From the NCBI GenBank assembly GCA_024305405.1, contig JAKNDB010000107.1, positions 3,100,001 through 3,164,000 of the forward strand: DNA of 64,000 bases. Reading direction: 5' to 3'. The notes below the pieces were generated by a model. It was not told the DNA's origin and ran no database searches. It saw only the letters and a list, made by a program, of their open reading frames with translations. This document shows positions 42,601-55,700 of this stretch, one piece after another. The stretch is from Dirofilaria immitis (lineage: Eukaryota; Nematoda; Chromadorea; Rhabditida; Onchocercidae). Each line of letters opens with the position of its first letter. Positions within the stretch are counted from its first letter, which is position 1. Both the position numbers and the translations under genes were made by a program.

Positions 42601-45600
42601 ATTTCCAACACCACATCCACCATTTCTACACAAAGACAGCGGGACAACACCATAAACATAAGCTAGCATAATGGGAACTCCTACACCTGTAAATGTACAC
42701 CAATACATGGCTTACTTAGCAGATACAATTAATGAATATTTTATTCCATGAAAATCATATATTAAAATTGCAATTCGTTATGTTGAAATGGTCAAAAAAA
42801 TGTGAGTGAGAAGCACTACAATTTCTTATAATTGAAAAACTAATATTTTTCCTGCAATACACGAACTAACCAACAGCCATTACGGCCAAAACTGGGCTAA
42901 CGATTAGTGAGCCTATCACGCTGCCAGCCGTTAAACAACGTCTACGAATTTTAGTTAGATGAGCAAAACGCTGATTCACTTTCCTGAAAAACATTAAAAA
43001 TATTAATTAATTCATTGTGATTAAGCGAATATCGAACATTACCAAGTAGTCGTGATCCTCGATAAAAATACTATTAAAAAGCAAATAACACATTCTTTCC
43101 TAGAAAAACTGACTGCCTGCATTATGACATGAGATTCAATGTCATACTTCGTTGGTTACACTGGACAAGATAGAAAAGTAAGACAGTTTGAAAATCGAAT
43201 TATGATGATTCCAAAATGATACATCAATATGACATTAGCCAACAATGGATGAATTCAGTTAGTTAATAACTAAGCAATAAATATACTGGCAAGTTTAAAT
43301 GATTTCAAAGAATCAAGAAGCACTTAACATAGTGAGAAAATAAAAGTTAGGATTATATCGCAATCAAATTACCTTCCAACAAATACAGGTACACCAAAAA
43401 TTATGCCTGGTATAGCCAAACCTGCAATCAATGCAATACCGACAGGTGCACCAATCAGAGTTCCAACTTGACATAGTAATTTTTCTTTCTGGTCCAAGGT
43501 TTTTTCCCCAGAAAGTGCAACCCGTAGGACTAAAAAAGCAGAAATTATTCAGTTTTTCATTTCCTTTCTACAAACTTTTTTTCAATACTAATAAATTATC
43601 AAATAAACATATTATTTTATAGTTCGGCTTTTTACGTGGAGTAATACCTAATAATGATTTTTAGAAAAATTTTATTCACCATCATTTAATTTCTATTGAT
43701 AATATAAAATATATTAATTAACTACCTTAGATAATGCAAGTCATTGATCTCCCGTAAACAAAGCCAGCAGAACTGAGCGCTGCACATCGCACAGACCATG
43801 TGATTGCATGAACCATCATTCATTTTAACTATGTACGTACGACATCGAGGACACGCTTTAATATCCCCGCCTAAATTCAAAAAGTAATGAAGAAAAATAA
43901 GGCGAATACATTACTTTTATCATATGCTTACAATATGCTAGAAAAGAACCGAAGTGTTTAATAAAAATTAATAATGTTTGCACGAATAGCACCTTTTTCA
44001 AAAATATCACATAGTATGATCAACGATTTAGAATGAATTATCAAAAGTTATTTCCAGATCAAAAAATACGTTTAAGAGTGTTTTCTTGAGCAGCCGAAAG
44101 TTGTGGCACTGATCGTCGATATATTTCCCACGTTCCTTACGAGCTTCATCACATGTTTGACTAGCATGCCATGGTCCTTTACAGTGGTAACAAAAAGCGC
44201 ACCACAACCGGGCCGTTCACAGCGTAATTCGGGACAAGCAGCACAAGCTGTTGCAATAACCGCATACCTAAATATGGATATTAATTTCAGACTTAACAAT
44301 TGAGGAACAAATGTTAATTATGTTTGCCTATTAATACCGCCACATTCAAAATTTTTCGATGCATCGTTCGCCGATAACAGTTTTCTTCATGTCAACTACG
44401 GTCTCAGCTAGACCATTTAATTCTAATTAATTTCTTTCCAAGTTAAAAGTAGTTTTGATGTACAGGTCTAAGCCTCCAATATTTGCAATGTTCAGTTAAA
44501 TTGATTGAAACATTATTCGGAATATTTGTAATCGCTTTCGTATTCACGTGAAGAATTTCGTTCTTGTCTGGTTGAATTTCGTGATGAAAGTGCGCGCCTA
44601 TGTAAACTTATTTTTCATTATAATTAGTACTTTTTTAGCTTGACTGTTTATTAACAACAAAAATTCAGAATAAAAACAAAATTTCGCGTTTGAATCCATA
44701 CCGATTCCTTATTTTTGAAAACAAAGGGAGTTTGAAATTAAAAAAAAATGAAAAACCAACGTGCAATCAGGTGCTGGACACCATCGAGTATCTGGATCCA
44801 TCATTAAAACACGCCTTAATGCAAATGTTTCGTATTTTTGATTAAATCAGGGTGGTGTGCCATTAGTTCATAGATATCGGTTGGATGAAGCAGCTCACTG
44901 CATTCTGGACACGTTAACTGCACTCTGCTCTCCATTATTTCCACTTGCAGATACTGCAAAATAATTGGAACTTTAAAGCTAGAATAAAAAACAAATTTTT
45001 TTCTATTAAATATTTAACAACAAAAAACTGCTACATACAATTTTCTGCAATGTTGAATACCGCATTTATTGGTTGGCTGATGAAGATAAGACGACATAAA
45101 AGACATCTTGACTGATAAATAAATTAAAATAGATAATTCAATAATCTTGCTTATGTACGTCTGTTTCTAGGTAAATCCATTACCAAATAATATGTAGATG
45201 GCATATCACTTGATAATAAATCAATAACTGAGTCTTGATAATTAAATAAAGATGCTTTCACCAAGGGGAACTAACCTGCACAAGGCAACTTTTACATGAT
45301 CGATGATTGCAACAGGAAAGACGAGGGAAGTTTGCTAACGGTTGCCGAATGAAACATAATGGACATTCCCAAAACTTTCGAGATGGAACAGAGGAACTGC
45401 TTATTGGTGAATATTGTGTAACTGGTTGAGTTGAACTGGCATCAGATGTAACGACTGCACCAAAATTTGAAGATTCATCATTGATATTTTGTAGCATCTG
45501 ATCAGAGTCTGCTTCGCTACCATTAACAACAAATCCTATAAGAATAAAAGCTTGAAAACTTTTTAGTGCTGTTACTCATCCCACAAGATTTCAAAACATT

Positions 45601-48600
45601 ATCTCCTTACTCTTAAAATATATGAAATTAAAAAAATGGAACGTCATTCTGTTAATTATCTCTAATATTATCTACAATAAAATAATACAGAACTGACTTA
45701 TATGGAAACTTCATCGAGATATGAATGTAAAAACAATGAAACTGGATGCAATATTATTGCTACTTTGGTCATTATTGTCTGATGGAATTGTTTGATAGCT
45801 AGCATTAATGTCTTCACTTCCGAAGATCAACGCTTCTCTACATTCGACAAGTAATCAGAAACTGTTTATCGAATATTTTGGTGGATCATAATATACAAGA
45901 AACTTACCTGGTTCACCCTCGCTATTCAGGAATTGAGACTGCGCACCGATACTTGATGAGCAACTGTCTTGGAGAATTCGGGAATCTAACTGTGGTACCG
46001 AGCCAGCATTTACATTAGATAATGTATGACCGTTATTTATTCGAACCATTTCAACAATACCCTTCGTTGATGTTATATCTATTACACTACTGCTTCTAAA
46101 AAGAAATAGTTTCCTTCATTTTCATTGTGGGAGAACAGATTAAGACTTTGTCGTGAATAAGATTTTTTACTACCGTTAAAAATATCTGTCGATTTGAATT
46201 AAAAGAAAAATAGATGGCTAAGAAATTTGAGAACATTAAATTTTTCCATTTAAAATCCTTAAAAAATTGGCAAACATTTCGTGCAAATCTTTGCACCATA
46301 TTAATTATCTTGTAATAAATTCTAACTTTTCCCGATACGATTTCTTAGAGAAAACCAATGTGGTATTCAATAACGAAAAAAAAGAAGCTTCTGGAGAGAT
46401 GCTACATGAACTAATTTTAGTATTGGAACATTGGAAATTTTGTGTTAGCGCATCTTATATCTTATATATAGGCAAAAAATTAAATCATATATGAATCTTA
46501 TAATAATAATCAAAACTTTTAGTAAAACATGAACTCATATTCATACTACACATGTACTTATAACAAATATAGCAACTCAAAAAGTAAATAAAGAATAAAT
46601 TACGGCACGAAATAGAAAGAGAGAACAATATTTCCATTATGATATCTGATAAGTAAAGACTGTAAACAAAGCAATGAACAAATTGATCATTCATTCAGTG
46701 TTGTTACATTCAACACTGTAACGACTTAAATGAAAAACAATTAAATAAGTTCTGTGATACCGAAAATTGGAAAGAAATTTCATCTAAGAAAAGCGACACT
46801 ATTTTTGTAATTAATTGAAATCATCGAACGTCCCACAACATTAAAACAATGATTTTTGCTGAAATTAAAAAACAATCTTTGCTGTCAATGAACGGTCTGC
46901 TCGCCACGACTGATATACATATATATGTTGAATAAAACAGAAAAGCATGGAAATTTCTTAATTGGAATGTAATTATTTTCTGCTTAAGGTTCCATATCTA
47001 TACTAACGATTAAAGAACTTTAATTATAGAAGTAATTTACCGTATACTGCACAATAATAACTTCATATTGGACAATAGCTTCATATCACTAAATTCTAAT
47101 TTCTCATTTCCCGCAAAATCGTAGAGTTCATCTTGCACCAAAAATAAAATGAATCAAAATAAAACCAAATCTTTAATAATTTTTCACTTATTTCTCTGAT
47201 TTTGAAAGGTTTAAGATTACCAAAACTCCATGAATACACGAATACCGATTTGACACAGCCATACTTTTCAACTTCAGCAGTTTATAAAATTTTTGCCAGA
47301 ATTCAAGTATGGTTCCTATGTTTTTCATTCCCTCTTAAATTTTTTGGTATAAATGTACAAAGTTTTTCTAATGAAAGCTTAGAAATTTAAAATAATTTTC
47401 GATGGAAGGAAATTCTGCTTGAAATAAGATTTTAACAACGATTTTATCAATTTGGACTGCTAGCGCATACTAATAACATTAAAATTCTGAGACGAGAACT
47501 TTTTGCGGAGATATTTCAAATATTCTGGAATTTTTAGTTGAAACCAACTATTATGTTTTTGTCCTTATCAATCTTGTCGACTATTTCTAACTTGGTCATT
47601 TTTGATCCTTATCTCGTAACAGAAAAAGTGGAGAACAGAATGGAACTGGTTTTGAATTCATAACCAAATTTTTATGCAGTGAAGTAAATTAGAAGTTCTA
47701 AAGATTCATCAAAATACTTATTACATCATTTACTAATAAAATTTATGTCCACATCGTTCTTATATCTTCTGATCTAATTTGTAGAAGAATTCATAATGCT
47801 TAAAAACATCTATCAACTAACATACTACTTCATCATCTAATCGCTGATTCATAGCTTTATTATAACTTTTCTTTGCAACGCTCCACTTTTGTATTATATC
47901 CAGATAAGGATCCAGAATTCAATGTCACTTTGGAAGGAAAAACGAATAGCAAAAATAACAACTATGAACAAAAAAATGACTCCGAAAAAGTACTGTCATT
48001 TCATATTTGCTGAAAATACTCGCTTAAATTAGACTATGATCAAACTGATTGTCGGAAAAAATTTTAGAGAAGTTAAGTATGTGAAGTAAAACTAGTATTA
48101 GTAAACTTGATTGGATACTTCCCATATATAGCTATAACCCAAAATTTATTACACTAACGATTAAATCATAGAAACCAAACACACCTTGCAAATGGAAAAA
48201 CATGGAGAGTAAAAATAACATATCGAACATCATTCCAGTGCAAGAAATTTCGCTTAATCAATAAAAGATAGAACAAGTGCAAACCGTTTGTGTTTTTGAC
48301 GTGATTTAGCATGAAATAACGATGTAAAATTAAATCTGGATGGCTTCGCATGAATCCACTTCTTCCCATCTTTCTCATCACTTTTTGTTGTCTCACTACA
48401 CTGTTCTTCTACAAACAAAACGTTGAACGTTTCTTTCATATAAAATAACCTCAATCTGCACTTAATATCTAGGTTAAAATAATCACTAAATTGACAAATT
48501 GTTTTCTCTTACTTTCCACATAAAATTTAAAAAAACTTTAAGTTATCTTTATGATTTAGTATGAAATAATGATCAAAATTCAATCTGAAGTCTACAAATC

Positions 48601-48978
48601 AAGTTCTTAATCCTTTTTATGAAACAGTAATTTTCTAAGCAATTTTTCTTCATCTTCTGGATCATAAAGACCTCAGTAAAAAAAAAAATAAAGGCGTATT
48701 TTGCAAAAATAACGATGAAAAATAATGATAAAAAAACAAAAAAATTTTGAAGCAGTTTTTGACAGCATCAAATTGTCGTGAAAATTAGACTTGCAATACT
48801 TTGATCCTTACCGAGAGAAAATGTTGCCTTATTTGAAACTGTAAGATTGTCATCGTTCAATAAAGATACTGAATCATCACAAATTTCTGTACATTCTGTA
48901 ACAGTTCCAAGTGTCTTCTTTTGGCTCATCAATATCAAATCTAAAAAATCATCAACATCGATGGATATAGAAGCATTT
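39618..48978 (-). CDS. RNF19: RNF19-type RING-IBR-RING E3 ubiquitin ligase (frame broken at A runs)
   Basis: Minus-strand exons: 48978-48812, 48408-48285, 46095-45908, 45535-45276, 44953-44761, 44267-44070, 43870-43726, 43529-43373, 42983-42871, 42686-42537, 42446-42282, 42201-42119, 41905-41695, 41458-41398, 41304-41177, 40983-40874, 40596-40472, 40212-40127, 39868-39618. RING1 is [20 protein letters not shown] then NHRSCKSC. The IBR has WCPAPDC and [20 protein letters not shown]2 is [20 protein letters not shown], whose Cys before NHM is the predicted catalytic cysteine. Two membrane spans follow ([20 protein letters not shown] and [20 protein letters not shown]), then [10 protein letters not shown] and a long Ser-rich tail with ASTKAMAGS, as in human RNF19A/B. 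RBR ligases relay ubiquitin through RING2; RNF19 sits on ER membranes. One A appears missing at 44835-44839, 44192-44196, 43500-43505 and 43480-43484, and perhaps at 44081-44084. The 5' exon, true start and C-terminus are unresolved. Confidence 0.9.
46096..48284. other. Large RNF19 intron (2.2 kb)
   Basis: Between the second and third modelled RNF19 exons. Short open frames on both strands (for example 47202-47390 plus) look like chance. No nested gene recognised. Confidence 0.45.
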
Positions 48979-50260
48979 CTAAATGAATTATAGCCAAATA
49001 TTTGAAAGAGAGAAAATATTCATAATAATAATAATACATTTTATAATACAATTTATACTAAATTTATTGCTCTCAATTAGATATAATAAATGTAAAAATT
49101 ATCAAAAAATACAAAGAAGAAAGAAATATAAATAAATATAAAATAATGTAATATTTTTTTTTATTCTTTCATTTTTAAGATATAGATGTAGCAAAAAGAG
49201 GAAATATGTTAATATAAAAATGAATGATACGATCATTTTGTTCCTACCTATTCTTCTCTTATTTTAATGATCTTTGATATTTACATGAAATAACATATAT
49301 CTTATTGAAAGTGCAAATAAGTACATATCAATCTAAAATATTACAACAATCTGTGCCAATATTTCCTTCCTCTTTTTTCAATGCTACCTAATTTGTTACC
49401 TTTTGCACTTAAATATATTATAATTTACATTTGGAAAGTTTCACATAATACATAATTCAATATGAATAGCATCCTTTGGGGAAAGGTGTAATGGGAAGAG
49501 AAAGATGACAAGAATAACCGAGCCAAATATTCATATGAAAATTTAGACGACAAAAGATGATTAAACTGGAACAAACATCTTCACCTTAGCCAATCATCAA
49601 ACTCATTTCTCACCGCTATTTACAGCTGACATAGTTTCTCTTTAAATCTCTGTTGTTGGCACTTTTCTTTCTTTTTCTCTTTTCATTTATTATTATTATA
49701 AATAAATGCGATATGTCTCAAAAAATCTTTCAATCTCTAATTTCCCCTTTATTTGCCATTGCTTTTTCTTTATAACACTTTCTTCTCTTTTATCATCCAT
49801 CATCCCAGTCATTCATCTCTCTCTGGTTTGTGCAGCTGCAAAATTTGATAGGTTTCTGAGAAGTAATGTTTGGGAACGAGTAGCTAAGATTTTTTAATTA
49901 GTTTACATCTGTCCCTTGAATTTTTGCTGTATGTTGCTGTTGGGTGTTATTGAGCGTTGTGGTTCTTTTCTCCTCCATTACAAAGATGACCTTAGAATAT
50001 TAAAGGTTGCTGGATAGAAAACACAAAGAATAGTTCACTTAATTCTAGATTATCTTTAGTTTGTTGCAAGCAATATCGTTGTTGTTAAATAAATATTTAT
50101 AAAATAATGTTACTTGCCATTAATATTGGTTATATCACTTTATCTTATCAACTTTCTTCATTTCATTTAGTACCTATTTATTTGTGTTTGTTCTCATAAA
50201 TTTCTGATTACTTTTGTATTATCTATAGATTTATTTGTAAGAGTAAGAATAAAGTGCAAA
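48979..50260. other. Divergent upstream region of RNF19 and Sm G
   Basis: RNF19 (minus) and the Sm G gene (plus) are transcribed away from this 1.3-kb stretch, so both promoters and the missing RNF19 first exon should be here. A pyrimidine-rich block lies at 49655-49690. A minus-strand ATG near 49633 (MSAVNSG, then GT) could be the RNF19 start, but its splice phase does not match the next exon. Confidence 0.45.
50225..50260 (+). other. Likely trans-splice acceptor and short 5' UTR of Sm G
   Basis: TTGTATTATCTATAG ends at 50228, leaving a 32-base leader before the ATG at 50261. The leader has no in-frame upstream codon start. Confidence 0.45.
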
Positions 50261-50914
50261 ATGAGCAAGACGCATCCACCCGAGTTAAAGAAATATATGG
50301 ACAAACAGGTTGATCTGAAGCTGAATGGTAATCGAAGTGTATCAGGCATTCTTCGAGGTTTCGATCCATTTATGAATATTGTTGTTGAAGATGCTGTCGA
50401 AAACTTAAAGGTTTGCATCTTATCGTTCTTTCAGCATTTGAGCAATAAAGCTTAAATTAATCGTTTGGTCGAAGCTAAGATTTTATGTCGGGAATTTGAT
50501 ACTGTAGTGGTTTCTAAAATGAACTGCTTTGATTTAGTACAAAGAAGACACATTCTTTCCTTTGTTTATACATTATATTTAGTTAGGTAGAAATAGGCGT
50601 TTACATAAATACTGAATAGACTGCATAAACAGAAGATGAATCTTAGTAAATCGTTGGAATTAATGCATTATCTATTTTATCATCTTGCTTTTAATTTCAT
50701 ATGATGAGTAGATTATTTTTGCGGCTTAAAAAATTTTCATTCGCTAGTTTTGAATCTCTTATACTTTGGGATCATCAATAATTCTTCTAGGCTATATTAC
50801 TGATAATTATTAAAAATATTGTAGAGTGGTGATAAAAATGAAATCGGCATGGTCGTTATTCGCGGCAATTCGATAGTTATCATGGAACCAAAAGAACGAT
50901 TAGATCAACGATAA
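50261..50914 (+). CDS. SNRPG: Small nuclear ribonucleoprotein Sm G
   Basis: Two plus-strand exons, 50261-50410 and 50825-50914, join in phase 0 (AAG|GTTTGC, ATTGTAG) to give 79 aa, close to the 76 aa of human Sm G. The start [20 protein letters not shown], the Sm1 motif ([19 protein letters not shown]) and the Sm2 motif ([10 protein letters not shown]) are diagnostic. Sm G is one of seven proteins forming the ring around the Sm site of U1, U2, U4 and U5 snRNAs. In nematodes the same ring also assembles on the spliced-leader snRNP. The C-terminal [11 protein letters not shown] replaces the usual LEALERV end. AATAAA at 51028 probably ends the transcript. The frame is intact, including an A run of five in exon 2. 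Confidence 0.96.
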
Positions 50915-52787
50915 CGTTTTCTTAGCTTGTCATTATTTTTGTTGCCATTCGCATTTTTATATATTTTAAACCATTTATTTTGTATTTTACGGTTCTTGTT
51001 TATGTTTATTTTTAATTATTGTTGTGAAATAAATTGGCTTTATGCTTGCAGCATTCGTTCAATAAATTTCCGTTAAATTCTGGAATCAACATGAAATTTT
51101 GGTCGAATCAATTGATAGACTTCTCCTTTTTTGTTACTTTCAGTTTTTTCACACAATTTTCTATTGAATTTACGTATGGGTTTTAAAACTGATATTGTTT
51201 TAATTAAATTTAAATATTTTTGAAATGTTAATTAAATCTCTCACTTTCTCTCTGATCGTTACATTTTATGAGCAGAAAAAAGTTTATCCATTCTTTGCGA
51301 ATTTTTTTGTATCCAATATTTTGTTCCATTGTCATGTTTGCGTTGCCGTTCGGTTTTCAGTATTTTGGTTAGAGTTTAAAAGAGTTTTCGCTTCAGAGAT
51401 ATCTTAATTTGTTGCAGAACTATTGAATAATTCTTATAATTGAAAGAGACAACCTAAAGTTTTTATTTCACAATTACAAGTAATCATTCTATCCCAAAAC
51501 ACCGTATTTTGGCAATTTTTTTGGAAGCTCAATAAAATAATAATTTACAAAAGATGAAAAGTTTCTTTGCTAACTACTCTCGAGCAAGACTGAGTTCGAC
51601 GAAGAAATGGAAACACTGCGATTTTTTGCTGCTGAATTATTGCGTGACATAAATTTCCAAACTTAATAATTCCAATCATCGTTTGATCAAATAGCGCATA
51701 GCGTTTATTAGATCATGTTGAATATTGGCGCGATTAGGCACCTAGACAGCATTATGGCTCACAGTGTTTTACAGTATAAGAAATAAAAAAAAAATAAACA
51801 AAACTATCCATGAGTGCGTTACTGAATAAAAATAAATTTGATACGAATTAGTGATTCTATCAGATTGAAGGAAAGAAAGTTTGTTTGGAACTTATTGTAA
51901 TAGCAGTAGCCGAATACATTATTATTTAATTTTGATCGTATTTAGCAGTTTTTTTTTCTTTAATGGAAATAAGATTCTTTTTACAGTATTCGATCAATAG
52001 AATTGTTTTGAAAACTTTACAAAGAAGGAGAAGAAATTTTCATAAAGTAATGGATACGAAGAAGATTAAAGCAAATGGAACAAATGGAATTTAAACAAAG
52101 TTTAATCTAAATTTCTTAATTATAATAAATTCTCCATTTTCTTATTTATTCGCAAGCAATATCAGAAGTTAAAGTATTATTTTAAAATAAACTATTGATA
52201 TTTATAATTATGGAAAATTTACTGCTGATGAGTGTATTATTTGAATAGGAGGTATAAAAATTAACTCAATTTTACCAAATATTCCTTCCATAATAATTAT
52301 CGCTCTTTCAACGAATCAAAAATTTGTCAAAATTTTACAAAATAAAAAAAAAAAAAAGAAAACCGTATTTTCAATTTCAAATAGCTAACTCATATTCTTT
52401 CTCCGTTTCCATTATCTCTTATTTATTTACTTTTTCAAAATTATCGCTTATGATTTATTCATTAACGTTATTAGTATTATCAATGCGCTCATTCGTTGTT
52501 AATCCATTAGTAGCCTCAGTAATTATTTTCTTTATCACTACTATCGATTCAATCAATTCATTTATAAATCTCATCAAGCATATCTATGTTAATAATCAAA
52601 CTTATTTTTTTTTTCATTTTGCTGCTTAATTTAGTGAAATCGAAAAACCACAACAAAAATAAAAAAAAAGTAACCATTGCTCTAAATAAACAAGAAAAGC
52701 TAACAATATTTGACATACATTAATTTGAAAAATAATTCTTACATCAATTGATAATTTGTGATAATCTTTATCGATTTAACATTATTT
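50915..52787. other. Convergent intergenic region, Sm G to PPP2R3
   Basis: The Sm G 3' UTR and the PPP2R3 3' UTR meet here. A plus-strand frame at 52324-52629 (101 codons) is hydrophobic, AT-biased and lacks homology; I regard it as chance. Confidence 0.5.
51028..51033 (+). terminator. Poly(A) signal of Sm G
   Basis: AATAAA lies 114 bases after the Sm G stop codon, followed by a second AATAAA about 30 bases on (near 51060). Confidence 0.55.
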
Positions 52788-55700
52788 TTATATTGCTTCT
52801 AAAATTTTTGTTCGTTGAGAATCGCCAAATTCGCGCAATGACAGATTAGTTGTTGTGTTAAGATTGTTACCGATCAGTAGTTCATCATCATCGTCCAAAT
52901 TTAAATTACTGCAAATATTTCTTTTATTTAATTCATTTTTATTGATTCAGATGTTGCTAAAGATGGATTAAATAGATGTCTGTTGAACTTTTAATAATTT
53001 AATTTGTTGCAGGATAATAATAGAGAATGTATCATTAATTAGCATAACAAGATATGTGATTGATTAAATTAACGAACATATCTTCGAGTTCCTCATTATC
53101 TTGATCATCTGCCATAAGCGCTTCATACTCTTCCAAACAATACCTATCCCAATCGTTTAATTCTTCTTCACCATCAGTCTGTATTTATTGGAAATTTTTT
53201 TAAAAACTTTCCAAAGATTTATCATTTTATACAATTTACTACATATTATCAGGTCACGTAAGTAAAAGTAAAATGATTGTCACGTAAGTGTCATATAAGT
53301 ATGATATTAAAAAAATCAAACCACTGTAGCTCGTTCTCCTTCACTAGCTTCTTGTTCATAGTATTTGACCCAATTAACAAATGTATTGAAAAACCTGGTA
53401 CATAAAGGACATTTTTGAGATCCGATAATGAAATAACATTTGGTTGTTTCGGTCGTATTAAATCCAATAACTAAAAAAAAAAAGTATTTTATTTCAAAAG
53501 TTTCCAAAATTTTGACAAATCGATTATTATATTAATAAAAATAAAATTTCTTCTTTTATTAATAAATAATTAGTTAAGGAATAAATTTAAAAGACACTTA
53601 CATTACAAATTACATCATCAAAGCGCATCGAATCAATATTATGTTGATCCATTTTATTTTTACACCATTATAGAAATATTCCATTTCATACATCGATAAT
53701 ACACCATCACCATCTAAATCTAAGCATCGAAACCAATATTCAACACTGTAAAAATTTTATTGAATTTCTATATTACTCTAAGCTTTAATTTGATATAAAC
53801 TATTTGAGAGAGAACTTTCATTTAATTTATTCATTGATTAAGACTTTCTAATTTAATCAACTACTCTCGACTGTAACATTTGATAGTCTAATCAGAGCTA
53901 CTCTCGACTAGATATATAATATAAAATAAGATAAGAAAATAATACCTAGTAGGATGCCTTTTATCTTCTTCTGCAAGTAAAAATGCTACAAAATCCGTAT
54001 AACCGATTGTTTCAAGTGCTTCTCGAATACGCTTTCCAGCTGGTGATCTTGTCACTGCTCCACTAAATATCCTATCGATAATTTGTGGTGGAAGTGCTGA
54101 AAACAACAACTGAACTGAATTAAAATTATAAGCATCATAAATGTATGCGCGATTGCTAATCGCTATCACCAATCATAATAATAATAATTGAACTGTGTAA
54201 TTGGCGTAATGAATAAATAGAATTATCAAGAATATATATTATTTGAATATTTTGCATATCAAAAAATTGATATTAAAATTTTTACCTCCGTTACAATGTT
54301 GCGACATATCGATTTTGTTGATAATTAAATCATGATCTTTGTCTAATTCATAAAATTTGCAATATATTACATAAAAATGTTCGTAACTGAAGTAGTTTGT
54401 TATCGCATTGATATCATCCGTTGTCTCCAATTTTCTTACTGTCTAAAAAAAACTAAACTGATAAAAGAAAGCAAAAAATTCGAAATATAATTTCTAGTAA
54501 TTTCAAAATATTCGATTAATTCGATCGATAATTCAATAAATCGATATAACTTTAATCGAATTGACGAAAAAAAAGTTAATTAAATCGTTCCATGCTCATG
54601 CTTTTTCGCTTTTTTTCCATAGAAGTCAAATTTCAAGTAAATAAATTAATCTTTGATACATTGCGAATAAACAGTTTAGTTTTAATAAATTATCAATTTC
54701 TAATTTATTTATTTACTTCTAGGAAATTCGAGCGACGCAGTTCGTTAATTGTAATGCGACCAGTCCACGATCGATTAACTGCCCAAAATATCCTTACTAT
54801 TACCTGGAAGAATTAAGCAAACATAAGAAATAATAAATAAAGTAAATTAAACAAATCGCTCCTAATGTTCTACACAGATGAATAAAGTAAATAAACAAAT
54901 TAATCACAATATTCTACATAGATGAATAAAGTAAATAAACAAATCAGTCTTTAAATTCTATGTAGATGACTAAAGTAAATAAACAAATTAATCATAATAT
55001 TCTACATAGATGAATAAAGTAAATAAACAAATTAATCATAATATTTTATATAGATGAATAAAATTATTGATATGTAATATGATAATATCAATGATTTCTC
55101 TAACAACTGCGATTATCTCATTTCTATAAATAAATTTTTTTTTTTTTGATTTAAAATATTTCACTGACTCAATTTAGTTGGGAATTATTTCAATTTTCAT
55201 GGGAGAAATAAATAAACTTATAAAATTAGCTTTATTTATTACAGGAAAAATAAATAAACATCAAAGATTAGGTTCAATTTTGTGAAAAAAATAAATTAAC
55301 TTACGGAACTAAATGAGAAATAAAAATTTCGATTGGTTCTAAAATTAAAAAAAAAAAAAAAAACAAACAAACCGTTTCGACATATCTTGAATGAAATTCC
55401 TCAGCTTCACGAAGAAAATGCAATCCCGGAAAAGTTTCAATGAGATCTTTAAGGATCGGTGCCAGATCTTCTTTAACCAAATAATCACGATGAGGCCCAG
55501 CTAGAGTATATACGAAACGGGCTGCTTCATCATGTGCCGTAGCAGTCATCCTGAAAATCATCCACTATTTCGTGTCATCCAATTTAAATTTTATTCCCAT
55601 TAAATATATGAACCTTTTAAAATCTCATCGTATGCCAATGATATCATCTTATCTCGTCACCTATGTATATTATCCTATCTTATCACTTATAAGGAACTTG

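Noticed and set aside
44072..44299. Minus-strand frame ending ...GCSRKHS as an alternative RNF19 C-terminus
   Set aside because: The conserved IBR continuation [14 protein letters not shown] is present in the neighbouring frame, so the printed ending is the product of a missing base.
52324..52629. 101-codon plus-strand frame rich in Phe, Ile and Ser
   Set aside because: Looks like a membrane protein only because AT-rich DNA codes for hydrophobic residues; there is no homology, and the ATG context is in a poly-A run.
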